NCBI GenBank assembly: GCA_034336665.1 | Contig: JAPFBE010000002.1 | Location: 14,052,906-14,116,905 of the forward strand | Source: Luscinia megarhynchos | Lineage: Eukaryota; Chordata; Aves; Passeriformes; Turdidae | DNA length: 64,000 nt | Direction of reading: 5' to 3' | In this document: positions 45,191 through 57,300 of the stretch, piece after piece | Position numbering within the stretch: position 1 is the stretch's first letter | How the letters are laid out: each line of letters opens with the position of its first letter | Notes under the pieces: generated by a model | Seen by the model: only the letters and a program-made list of their open reading frames with translations | What the model was told of the DNA's origin: nothing | Databases searched by the model: none | Program-made: the position numbers and the translations under genes

Positions 45191-48100
45191 GATGGCAGAT
45201 GACTTACGAAGTAGGGGATCTGCCCAGAGAGAAGCAAGCCCATTCCAGGAGCTAACTGAAATCACCCAAATGATCAAAGAGCAGAGCTGTCCTAGCTGCA
45301 CCATGGCAAGCACAACCTGTGAGCAGAGCTGAGGACCCTCTGCTCCAGGACTGTGCACCATGCTGCAAAGCAGCTTTGGTGCCTCACCAGGTGCTGGAGA
45401 CCTGAGGCTGCAAATCCCCCAGACAGCACTGTTTGTGCTCCTTGGAAATCCATGACAAACTATGGCCCTTGAGTACCTCAGCTTGGGGTTCCTCAGGAGA
45501 TCCCAGAAGCTGAGAAAAAGAGGAGACCAGATACCCAGACCACGCTCAACCTTTGCTTTTCTCTCCAGTCTTTGACACAACAGCCCCAGTGTGGCAATCA
45601 GACACCACCATCTTCCTCCAGATGCGTGATCAGACATTTGATGTGTCTGTGACTGCAGCACAGCCTGATGTTGTGCAGGGGACACAAGCTCCAAGCTGCT
45701 AGGAGCTAATTGCTCATCTCCTTTAGCTCAGGCAGCAGAGGCCTCCAGGAGGCAGCCAGGGTGCAGCCGAGCGTTGTACTTTCAGCATATGGACTATTTA
45801 AATTCCTTAGCAAAAAGAGCAGTTTAAACCACTCGGTGCTCAGCTAGGATTTCTGCCATCTGGTACCCTGTATCTTCTGCTGGCAGAAGCTGAGGTTGGA
45901 TGCAGCTCTAGGATAGCAATTTTCGTGTCATTTCCATACAAATGGCTTGTGACTGGTGAGTTCAGGGGCAGCCCATCAGAAAGCATTTGCCTTGCAAACA
46001 TTTCTCCTGCCTATTGCTGCATATTGAGAACCCAAAGGAAATACGTGACCCTCTCAAGAACATTGCTGGTGCATCCACAGTGCAGACTTGGAAGGGATGA
46101 GCCAAAGATCTTGATGGTTATTTTGTTCATTCTTGCTGAAGACTGAACTAGGGATGATGAAAATATCCCTCCTCACAACCAGTGAGAGCTGACAGGATGT
46201 TACTGATCTGGTCACTGGTGGTGTTCAGGGCTCAGAAACAGACTCAGACTTCAGCTCATTTTGTAATGACTGCCAAGAAACAGGCCTTCAATATGTCCAT
46301 GAAGTCACACATGAAACATCATAGTTGACATTTCTCCAACAAGCAGTAGAAACCCCTATTTCATAATAGAAGCTCCTGCCTTCTCAAAAGCCCCTGAATG
46401 TGATTCAAATCCACCCTGAGACAGAGAGCTCTGCTTGACATGGACTTGAGTCCCAGCACATGTGCTCAGCAGACACACATTCATGTTTTTTGGGGTCCTT
46501 CTTGAGCAAAGCACTTTAATTCTTTAGGGCTACAGGGGAAAGGTATTCTTGCCCTCCCAATGCCAGTGAGTCTACCTGTGTAACCTTACATAATTTGCAC
46601 AGGTAAAATTGAACTTATAATTCTTCCTTTATTTAGGCAAAAATTACATCATTCCCTCTTCCCCAGTGCAGAAATTATTTCTCTATATGACTGATATTAC
46701 TTGCTGCATAAAAGCAGCATTTCCCAGGAATTATGTTGAGGATGCCAGGTGACCATGTGTTGTCTCACACAAAAGAGGGCAGTGTTATGCTCTGCTCTGC
46801 TTTACAAATACTGTGTATCCTTCTTCAGACACATCTAATGCCTCAATGAAACACATTTTCAAGTGATGTTTGTCTAAAAGCTGCTCTGTGGATGGCTACA
46901 CATACTTCTGGGGGCAATTCTGATTTTATATCCATCATCAGCTGAATGAGGTGCACCACCTCTTATGGGATATTCACACTTCTGCCACACTTAAATTCAT
47001 CCTGCTCAAAATGCAGATTGTTCCAATGTCTAACATTAACTCAGTAAGTGCTGAACCCAATTATCATGATTCAACCAAAGCTCATTTTGCATCATTACCT
47101 CTTTCTGTATGTCAAACATTATCCATTAAATGATGTGATAGACTCTGTTTTTCTATCAGGGAGACAGTGAAAAATTTCCAGTCTGTTTTGACCACAGGAC
47201 TTCCTGGAAGGCCAATGTGACAAAGGATTCATTATTTAACAAGTGATTATTGCTTTAGCTGTTCAGAAACCAGAGATTGCATTTGCCCTACTGTCTAAAA
47301 CTTTATCCACACTAAAGTGAAGTTTTAAGTGGGACTCAGCTGGTTAGGCTGGCAAAATGCCCAGTGTGGGGGCAACCTGTGGAGAGTGGGACACAGCACT
47401 CTAAGGTGGGTATTTCACACCATTTAACACATTGTGTCCACATCAGGATAAGCAGCTTCTCTCCAGGGACCACATGGTCACTGTTTTGGTCTTGATGCCT
47501 GACTCATGAATTGAGTTTGATAGAATTTGAGTGGGAGCAGTAAATGCCACTCCCAACTGCTATAGCACCTTCCTACAGAACTCTCCCTCTACCTTTGGTT
47601 TCAGAGGTAGAGGCCACTGTCAGGGCACATCTGTGCACTACAACCCAAGGAACCCCAGCCTGTTGAAGGCTTTTTCAGTGTAGGTGGACACAGAGGACTG
47701 CTGGGTGAGATGCCTATAATATCCTTACAGCAAAAGATGCACCAACATGCATCCTCCCTGCTTCTGTTAACATCTTTCACTTATCCTAATATCTATACAG
47801 TTATTAAAAGCTCCAGGGGCTAGTATTTTTTATTAACAGATATGAGAGAAAGGAGCCTTTGTTCAAGAGCTAAAACATCCAAGTAAGTCCTGAAGGATCT
47901 TTGATGTTGATGCCTGCAAGGTTTTCCACCAGAGGTAGCTGAACAACAAAATTGACACAGATAATATTGCCAAAAGTAGAGAGAGAGGAAGAAAATAGTG
48001 CCCTGAAAACAGCATCTTCCATGATTCTTTACACATAAACCCTAAGCAAGTGGCAAAAAGCATAGAATTTTTTTTCCTCTAACTTTTGCATCCCATATAA

Positions 48101-49440
48101 TTCATGGTGTTAAGCTGGCACCAAAACAACCCCAGGTGTATCTGCATTGCTTACCTGCAGCAAGACATCAGTGGATCTATAGTAAGAAACCAGTAAAGTC
48201 TGAACCTCTTAATCCATCCACTAGGCTTTTCTGTTTACTTTTTCAACTTCTGCTGCCTTGCCACAGAGGTACAGCAGTGTCACTTCTGTAATTCTCTGGG
48301 GAGATGTGAGATAAACACACAGCTTATTTAAGCAGCCTTACCATCCATTTGGGGCAGATGAAAGTTCCCTATCAGCTGGAAGGTGTTTGCTGTAACCCTC
48401 TGTCCACTCTCTCTCTCTTTTTGCCCTTCAGGAGCTCTCAGCCCAGGAAAGGGAGGTGCTGAGAGGGTTTCTGCAAGGCATCTGGCACAGTCCTTGTGTG
48501 ACAGGCTGGATCATGGAGAGACCTGTACTTTGGGTGGTAGTTGAAATAAGAGCAGCTGTGGGTCCATATGCACCTAATGTGTACTTTAAACCTACTGTTT
48601 GTCTACTCATTTCCAGCAAATTTCTTGATTTGTGGCTTACACAGATTTTAAAAATTACATTAAGGGACCCCCTAGATGCTTTTCTTATTTTCTGTGATGA
48701 GTCTAAGTAAAAGAAATGAAATTATACTCAAGCCTCCCTACCTCACATCCTTTCATTTGAATGACCTTAGGTATCTTCATCTTCAAATATCCTGCAATTT
48801 TTCTGACATGAATCTTGTTGTATTTGGTGTTTTCCCTTAGAACTCAAGCTACTGGAGAATCTCAGGCTCCATTGAAAATATTTTTGAAGTGGATAAGTGC
48901 TTTTGGAGAAGAGCTTGAAAGCACAACTTGAGTGCAAGCTATGAGATCAGCAGCCAGCTCTCAAAGTGAAGTCACACACAGCTTTTAGCTATTAAGATGC
49001 ACTTTCCAGCAGTCTCTTCACATCTGAACACTCACTTTTGGGTCAGCTGCAACTCTCCCCCATGCTTTGAAAAGCTGCTCTGCCCCCAAGCTCCCCCCCA
49101 GCATTCAGTGGGCACAGGCAGACCTTCCTCTGGCCTTTGCCAAGGGAGCTGCCAGCTCCAAACTCAAGCCACAGGGCTGAGAAGACATCTGAGGACAAAG
49201 GAGAACATTTTTGCTCTGCACTGACAATGTCCAGAGAATTCACTGATGCTGGAGCAGCACAGTGAGAGCTGTGGTGTAACCTGGGAACAGCATTTGTGTT
49301 GCTAATAATAAAAGATTTTTTGTGGACTGGGTAATGACATGGGTCTGTCAACTCCCACGCACAAAGTGTTAGGGTGGAGAGCAGCCACTTGGTTTTCAGG
49401 AATAATTTGGAAAGGCAGCTTCTTACCTGTAGGTCTGGTT
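45191..49440. other. Non-coding DNA, nothing recognised
   Basis: Intergenic DNA. The 172-codon minus-strand frame at 45176-45694 has no family motif and overlaps the end of the old LINE, so it is not called. Composition is mixed and no recent repeat was recognised. Confidence 0.4.
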
Positions 49441-49441
49441 A

Positions 49442-49464
49442 TCTGTTATCTGGTAGATAACAGA
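49442..49464. promoter_or_regulatory. Perfect inverted repeat forming a palindromic GATA pair
   Basis: TCTGTTATCT (49442-49451) and AGATAACAGA (49455-49464) are exact reverse complements with a 3-nt spacer. Each arm contains a full GATA motif (AGATAA, or TTATCT on the other strand), so two GATA sites face each other. GATA binding is inferred. Confidence 0.5.
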
Positions 49465-52400
49465 CTTCTAGAGAAGATTTTAAGAAGTTTGTAAGGGAGG
49501 AGGTGACAGAAGTCCTGGCTTAAGGGAATCAGGGAATTTGACCCAAGACCAGAGGTAGTTTTGGTCAATAGGCTATGATAGTATCCCTTCCATAAGAAAG
49601 TCTGTGGGTAAAAACAAAGGTGTTATCAGAGCATTTCTGACAATGAATTTTTCTCTTCTAGAAATCAGTATGTTTCTTCCACCTGGATTTAACAGGGGAA
49701 AAAAGATCCCAGCCTGAGTTGTGGTTCACTTGCAGCCAGACTTTATGAGTTCAGGTTCCCTATTAAATCCTATATGTTCATAGCCATTTCTGTGGAGCTT
49801 TGCTGACTTTACTCTCCAAGGCCTTCCAGCCAACCTCGATTTATTTTGCAGAAGCACACAGCTGGCTTGCTCCTTTTCCACTGCTGCTCATTTCTGAAAA
49901 ATACAGCTGCTCTACCTGGCCTTGACAGCAAGCTTATTACTGGGTTGTGGTGTTAGGTTTGGTGGGTTTATTTGCTTTTTCCCCTCCCTCATATTTTCTA
50001 TATTTTCTCTTTCTCTCTCCCTCTGTCAGAGTGACAGTCACCATCTCAGGGATCTGGCACAAAAGGCTGGAGCAGCATGATGTGGCTGATACAGGCAAGA
50101 AGCCAGAACATTTTGTGTAGGTTAACTGTCCTCCTAGGCAGAGAGCATCCCTCAGCTCAGACATATGCCAGCAGCCAGCCATTCTTCTGCTCCTCCTCTC
50201 CTCCCCAGATATTCCTCCCACCTCCCACTCAGACTTTCATGCTCAGCCCAAGTTGATTAAAATGTTGCTGTAATTAAAAAAAAAAAAAAAAAAAGGGGGG
50301 GGTGATGGTAGTGATGTAGTGATGGGGAAATTTCCTTGCAGCTGCTGCTTGTCTGTTGGCAAGTTACATTTAACCTCTCCATGACAGAAAGCAGCAGTGT
50401 GCTCTGGCTTTCCTTTCCTCACTGCTGAAGGGCTCCTGCATGCACTTGCTCCCATGCCAGAAACACCCAGAGGGGCCTGCTCGTGGTGGAGTGTGACAAC
50501 TGGCAGCATCCTCCCCTACTGCCTCCTACCAGTTGTCCCTGGTGGGACACCATGCCCTGGTCCCCCAGGACAGCCTGACACCGGGACAGATCATGGTGGG
50601 ATGAGCCAAGGCAGCGTGGCCCTATGCAGGGGAAGATGAGGGGGTGATGTCCTCCCTGCTTGTGCAACCACCATGGCAAAACTGTGTGTGAAAGGCTGTC
50701 ACCCCCCTCCCACACCATTTCTAATGCACTGAGGTGGGCACATGCAATGCCTGTGGCTCGGGAGCAGCCCTGAGCTCCCAGCAGAGCTCTCGGGGAGTGT
50801 GGACTTGAACTCAGACGTGGAGCACGCAGCTGACACACATCCTCGGGGGCAGGCCAGGTCCAAAACACAGATGTGTGTCACACCTCACCACTCCTGGGGC
50901 CTGCAGAGCTCAACTTGAGGCTCACAGCCTGAGACATCTGCTCTCGTGCTGTTAAAATGAACACAAGAAAGAGTCTGTGCCCCTCAGTGTGAGCGTGAGC
51001 AGCCAGGGACCTCCAAAGGATCCAGACAAGGGAAGGGGCTTGCTGGGAGAGTGCCATTGCTTTCACAGCAAAATATTATGCTTTACAAATAACAACAGCA
51101 ACAACAAAATACCCCACACCCCAAAAAGCAATGAAAAGAAAAAAAAAAAGAAAAAACCACCACAAGCATATTAGACCACCTTCCCAAATCTCCAAACACT
51201 TTCACCCTCCTTGTTCCCCTTTTCTCTTTCTCTTGCTCTTGTGCTGTCTCCACGGCCCTGGGTCTCTTCACGCTGAAGGCTTGATAAGATTTGGTTTCAT
51301 AAGGCAGGGAAGCACTGATATACTCAAAAATAAATTTATTGAATGTTCTTTCAGCTTTCCACAATTTAAAAAGCTCAAAAAATATGACAAAAAAGCACAC
51401 ATTGAGTTGAAAAGTCATATGCTAACCCTTAAATCCTCAGCTTTGTTTCTACTTCTACAGCTCAAGGCACAGAATAACCACATTTAAGTCATTACAGGAT
51501 TTAAGCTTGGTACATTATATATGGTGACCCACATTTTCACAAATCAGTGGAAGAATTATGGTTCTTTACATCATGTGTCTCAAATAGAGAGTCCTTACAT
51601 TAGACCAAGCATCTAAAAAGAGAGAAAGATCATTTATTGAAAGGTAATTGGCCATTTAATAAGCCGAGCTCATTAGTTTTTCCATAATTAGAAACTGCAG
51701 TGTTTAAGACCAGAAATATTATAGGATACAGCAGATAAGAAAAGAAATGGGCCACTTTAGTTGCTGGAGCAAGACTAACACAAAACTTTTGCTATTTCTT
51801 CATAAATCATGATAATAAAACAAGGGTTCCAATATATCTGTTGAATGATTTGTCATCTTAAAGATGAATTTCTGAAGTTTTAAATCTGTGGTAATTCCTC
51901 TTATTTCAGTATTGATTCCTGCTCTCCATCAAAATCACAATCTATTTAAAGTTTCAAGAGTAATATCAGATGAGAAATTTCTTTTGGTTAAACCAAGTTT
52001 AATTTTACTTTCAACTTCAAAAACAAAATCAAAGACCTATGAAAAAAACCAAGAAAATGAAAATGAAGAATAATTTATTATAAAATACTTTGAAAGACAA
52101 TGTTCTTACATCTTGGAGGGAATTTTTTCTTCTTCTTTTTTTTTAATATTGTCAACCTGTGCTGGCAAAATTATTTGGTTTTTGTTTTTTTCTTTTGATA
52201 CAGCAGGTCTTTCCAGGCAAGAAAGGTTAGTTTGGGCAAGACTGGGCTGGCCAAAACTGCGTGTGTGCAGACAGAGATGGGCAGGTACCTCTTGACTAAC
52301 AGGTTGCAGGCCAAACTCTGCCCTTGGAGGATCTAAAGGAACAGATACATACAACCACAGGAAAAACAGTTAATGCAATTACCAGCAGACCCATTCCAGC

Positions 52401-54300
52401 AGCGAGCATGTTGATGCTGGAATTATCCAAATGACTGCCTGATTAAAGGATGTATTTGTTCAAAGCACATTTGCCTAGCTCACTAATCTCTGCAGATATC
52501 CTGTTGGGAAATCCTTTGAGTCCAATACCTGATAAATGAATTTGGCTAGTGAATAAACATCCCACAAGTCTATTACTGAAATATTATGCACCTGTTACAA
52601 GAATGCTCCCATGCATTAATTTTCATGCAGTACCCTCCTTCTTTAAAAATAATTTTTGATGGAGTGTGAAAAGCTGTTACTGAAACTAAAATTACCTTGA
52701 GCTCAGAGTTACAGCTCCATGCTTGGATGCATGTTGAGGAAAGCCATGGGTCAGGCTCTCTGCATGTCCCTCTTCTGCTGGAACAACAACCCTGCCCTAA
52801 ACCAGGACAGACAGATCTGCAAATTCACTTTCCCACACCAGAGGTCTGTGTCACTTTAGTTTGTCCTGTGTGTGGAAGTCAGGCAAAGGGAAATGCTGCA
52901 AGGTTATGGAGCAGGGCTGTTTGCTTGGTGGTGGAGGGTCATTACAGCTCCTATTTAAGATTTTCCCTGCTTGTGAAGTATTCTGTAATCTTTATTGTGG
53001 AAAATGGCCAGCATCTTGGATGCTTTTCAGTGAATAAATACCCACCTTGCTGACAAGGACTACAGCAAATAGGCATCAGATTATTGGCAATGAATTTTAT
53101 GACTTTGACTTTAACAACTGTGCTTCATGGCTGCTTTGATCAGACAATTGATATTCTGGAGAGGTTGCCTCCACGTGGAAGGAAGCTTAAGCAAGGACTC
53201 TGCACAGGACTGGTGAAGGAGAAAGAGTGAAAATTCCCTGAGCATGACAGGGGGGAAGGCTCACAAAGACACTCCATGTCAGACACTGGAGGGTGAGTGC
53301 TGGACAGACTTTCCAGATCGTTGTTCTATTAAATGGGTTCACTGGCAGAGATATTTCTATGCCATGGTTAATAACATTTGTGGAAGGTCACCTCTACATT
53401 GGTAAAAATGACCATCAGATTTTCAAGGCACATACTAAAAGTCAGTTGTTTAATCAAGGAAGAACACCAATTCCAGTACTCCTGTCCACTGAAAAACTAA
53501 AAGCCAGACCTTACATTTCAAGCCACATAGGGGTCAACTACGTGCAGAGAAATCATTTGCTCTCTAGCAGCTGAATGCAATAAAACTGCAAACTTTTCAC
53601 AGATAATTTGCAAAAGAAAGAGAGGCTAAATTAATTGAATAAATTATTTCCTATGAATCATTCACTCTGCTCTAATTAACAGGAGCTTGTGTACTCAGCT
53701 CCTTCTGCAGTATCTCCATGGCTGCCCCTAAGGGTCAGAGTCCCTGAGAAATCTGTAATTTTACTTTCAAATGTGTTTTCATTAAGTTGTAGTTGGAAAC
53801 AACAACAAAAAAGATACTCTGGGGAAGAAAGGAGGAGAAATTATCAAGGGGACTTAGGAGCAGTTGAACTTCAATTAGGGATGGTGTCCTGGTTCTTCAC
53901 AGAAATATTTGGGTGCTTATCTGGACTGCTCACACCACCTGGATGAAGGGCTTCTCAAAAGCTCCCCCAATCCAGATGCCACACTTCCCCTAATTAATCT
54001 TCCTTTGGACCCTCCAACCTCACAGTTAGCCTGCACACTGACGTCTCTCAGGATTGCTGCAAACATTATTAGCCTGTACATTAGAACAGTTGCCAGGAAA
54101 TTAGATGGGCAGGCACAGATTAGCTGGAAGTGGGGAGATGGACAAATAAGGGAACATTAGTTCCCTCATGGGTACCAGCAGATGAGTGCCTGCTTATGCA
54201 GCATGTAACACACTCATTGCAATGCAACACCTTCTCTGTTCCCTCTTCCAGAGTGGGGAGAGAAGCCTCTGCCCTGATGCCATCATTGTGAAGGTTTTAG
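49465..54300. other. Non-coding DNA, nothing recognised
   Basis: Intergenic DNA with a homopolymer at 50276-50302 and pyrimidine or purine tracts near 51137-51160 and 52126-52146. The 149-codon frame at 50419-50868 and the 118-codon frames at 51131-51487 and 52697-53053 have no protein-family support. Confidence 0.4.
50276..50302. repeat. A19-G8 homopolymer junction
   Basis: Nineteen A (50276-50294) run directly into eight G (50295-50302). It is a likely hotspot for length variation and for assembly or sequencing error. Confidence 0.85.
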
Positions 54301-54330
54301 CTACAGGGGGGTTTGTTTGCTGTGTTTTCA

Positions 54331-54397
54331 GTTTTTTGTTTGTTTGTTTTGGTTTTGGTTTCTGTTTTTTGTTTGGTTTTGTTGTTTTGGTTTTTTA
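54331..54397. repeat. T/G-rich low-complexity tract
   Basis: The tract consists almost only of G and T in TTTG and GGTTTT units over about 67 bp. A similar GGTTTGGTTTTGG run lies at about 55921-55959. Confidence 0.8.
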
Positions 54398-57300
54398 ATG
54401 GCTGGATTCAATATGGGAATCGCTGACATTGTGAATATGTTTGCTGTACTGTAAAATAGAGTGTCTGCTCCAGGGTAATCCTCTGGGCTGGTGGACTCCA
54501 GAGGGTGGCACTGGAGAAGTGGATAACCCAGTTCCTTCACTGGAGATGACACTGTCCCCTGCAAGCCAAACCCCTGTACCATCCAGAGGATTTTTGTCAG
54601 TGAATAACGAGAGAAGGGAGGAGAAGAGGGAAGGAGTGACTGGCCAAACCCACCGATCCTCAGTCAGGAAAAAGAAGCAACATCAAAGTAGTAAGTCAAG
54701 ATCTCTCAAAGATTTCAAAGAACACTTTGCTCTGAGCTCAGGCTAGAAAACATTTGGGAATTTTTAGGGTTTTGCACATTCTCCATCCTTACCACATACT
54801 TCAAAATTTCTCTCTTGACCTATTAATGACTTCTACTGCATTCAGTGCCCCAGGGCCCTAACCCACATCAGAGCCCACTGCACTGGGCACATGGCAGCAG
54901 AGACTGCCCTGAGGAGCTCACACTGTAATTAGGCAAGGCAGAAGGAAGGTGGAAAAGGGAATAGCAGTACCAGGAAGGGGTTTCAGCAAGGTGGCTGCCC
55001 CTCTGACCTGCTGCAGGAGAAGCAGAGAGTGGGTCTCCTGGCACAGTGTGAACTGCCCTCCTCTGCCAAATCTGCACTCACAGTTAACGTGGGTGCTGCT
55101 CCACCTTAAACACTGGTAGCAGTTAAATCCTCCCTCTGCAGAAGGAAGCACCACACAACATCCTTCCCCTGCCTGCCCCCAGGAAAAGGCAGGCACCTGT
55201 GCTGTTCTGCACCTGACCACAGACTGGCAGGATACCTGAGATTCTACTCTATCTGTTGGTAGAAAGTCTGAGAGAAGATTTTAAGGGAAAAAAGCTCACA
55301 CAGAAAGATCATTTCCTCATATTAAAGGACCCTGGGAACAAGACAAATGTTACAATAACTGGAGAGAAATAAAATTAAACCAAAATTATCTTCTCCTGAA
55401 AAATTAAAAGGATTATGTTCCTGGAAAAAGCCCCCTTTCCTTTTACACAGTAGTCAAACAGGTCAAAGTAATTAATATTAAAGTATCCATGTAATAGGAT
55501 GTGTAGAATCCAGTTACAAATAAAGATTTTATAAAAGCATTTTCTGAAAAGGACAAAATTATTCAGAACCACTCTCCCAGAGAGTATAAATATACAATTA
55601 TATCTAATCTGGGCAAGCTGTTGAAGGAGTATATTGGTAACAGAGCAATTATAAATAGCTCAGTTTGTTTCCTTGCTTCCTTTGATATTGTTCTATTTAC
55701 TATGGAGACTTCTCATGCCTGTGTAGGCACAAGAGAAGAATTGGGCTGTATGTTTTGCAACAAATACATAAACATACAGGCAAAGCAGGTGTAAGTTTGA
55801 TCACTAACACTCTTCTGGCTGTACTTTGTGTTACTCTTGTCTCATTCTGAGTTGTGAACCCTCTGTGCTTACTGCCACACAAACACACAGGGTAACCAGC
55901 TTCTTTATTTACCTTAAAGTTTGGTGGGGGTTTGGTTTGGTTTTGGTTTTTTTTTTTAACCCAAAAGGCATACAGTAACTCACCATGGAACCCAAAATTT
56001 CTGCTTTTCAAGGAGATTTAAAAGGCTGATATGTGTATGCAGACACATTTCCAAAACTGAAGAAAAATTTAGGGGGAACCAAGAAAGCATGGACCTTCTG
56101 CCGCAAATGGTGGGTTTACAGCATGGGCTGTCTGAGCTCTTTGCTTTGTAAATAACATTTAATCCATACACTTGCTTTTGCTTAGATATCTTCCTATACT
56201 CCCATGTCTCTGCTTTCCCCCAGGCTGGTTGGTGCTGATATTGACATTCATATTCTTGAGAATAACAGCATAACAGGTTCTACTCTGCTTGATTTAAGAG
56301 ATGTAGGAGAGTCATGCCCTGAATCTGTCAGAAGGCATCTTTATGCATTATTGTTTTCCCTTGAAAACTGAAGTAGAAGCTGCAAAGATTAAAATCCAGG
56401 TGTATGTAGGAATGCCTTGACTCTCATTACACATAACACTTAGAGGGTTGTTACTCGATGGAGAACTGCTCAAGAGGGAAGGAGGGGGGTCTGAGTTTCT
56501 GAAGTGGCAGGCTTAGTGGTCCTTTATTATTGTAAATGATACTGCTACACTCCAAGTATTCCTTCAAGCTGCACAAAAGTGCACTGAAGGTTGGACAGAA
56601 GCCTGATTTAAGACACTTTTCAGATAGCAAAATGGATAATCAGCTAAATCTTCCCAATACAAAGGTTTAAAACCCCACCTTTTACGCTTTCAAATTGGTT
56701 TTCTGTTTTTTGTTGTAGTAAGTACTGTCCTGTCTATTTATTACCCACAAGCTCTTTATCTGGGCTCAAAAAGCTAAAATTATGCTTTGAAGAACTGTTT
56801 TTATTCTCTTTACAATTGTTCTTTCTTTTCTCTATCATGCAATTAAATGCAAGAATCATGGAAATATTGCTATTTCACATTTGGTTTTGAGAACTCAAGC
56901 TGTGTGTATATTAAAGTAGCTTTTTGTACAATTTACTGATAAATACTGAATTCAATTCAGTAAATCCTCTAGGGACCAGAGCTGTTTTTAATACCTGCAT
57001 AAAGTTGTATCATGTGCATAAGTGCTTTCTTTAGTGCAAGTGACCTAAACTTATCTAAGTACTTTCTCCAGTACTAATCACAATGCACAACATAAAACAA
57101 CAGCATCCAATATACTAATGTTCTTCCTGACATAATAAAAAAGTTTTTGTGTATGCTTCTTCTCAGCTATGAAACAACCTCTTTCAACTGAAGTGCTGTT
57201 TATTACTTTCTTTCCAGAGCTAAACCATTTTTCTGGGCTTCATAATTAAACCTGTGTTAAAAGGCTTTTGTGGTTGTCCACAAAATATAATGTTTAGTCT

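Noticed and set aside
45176..45694. A 172-codon minus-strand frame
   Set aside because: There is no recognised domain, no convincing splice context, and part overlaps an old LINE remnant. Length alone is not enough.
56944..56962. A 9-bp inverted repeat TACTGAATT-C-AATTCAGTA
   Set aside because: It is AT-rich and short, so it is expected by chance in a window this size.
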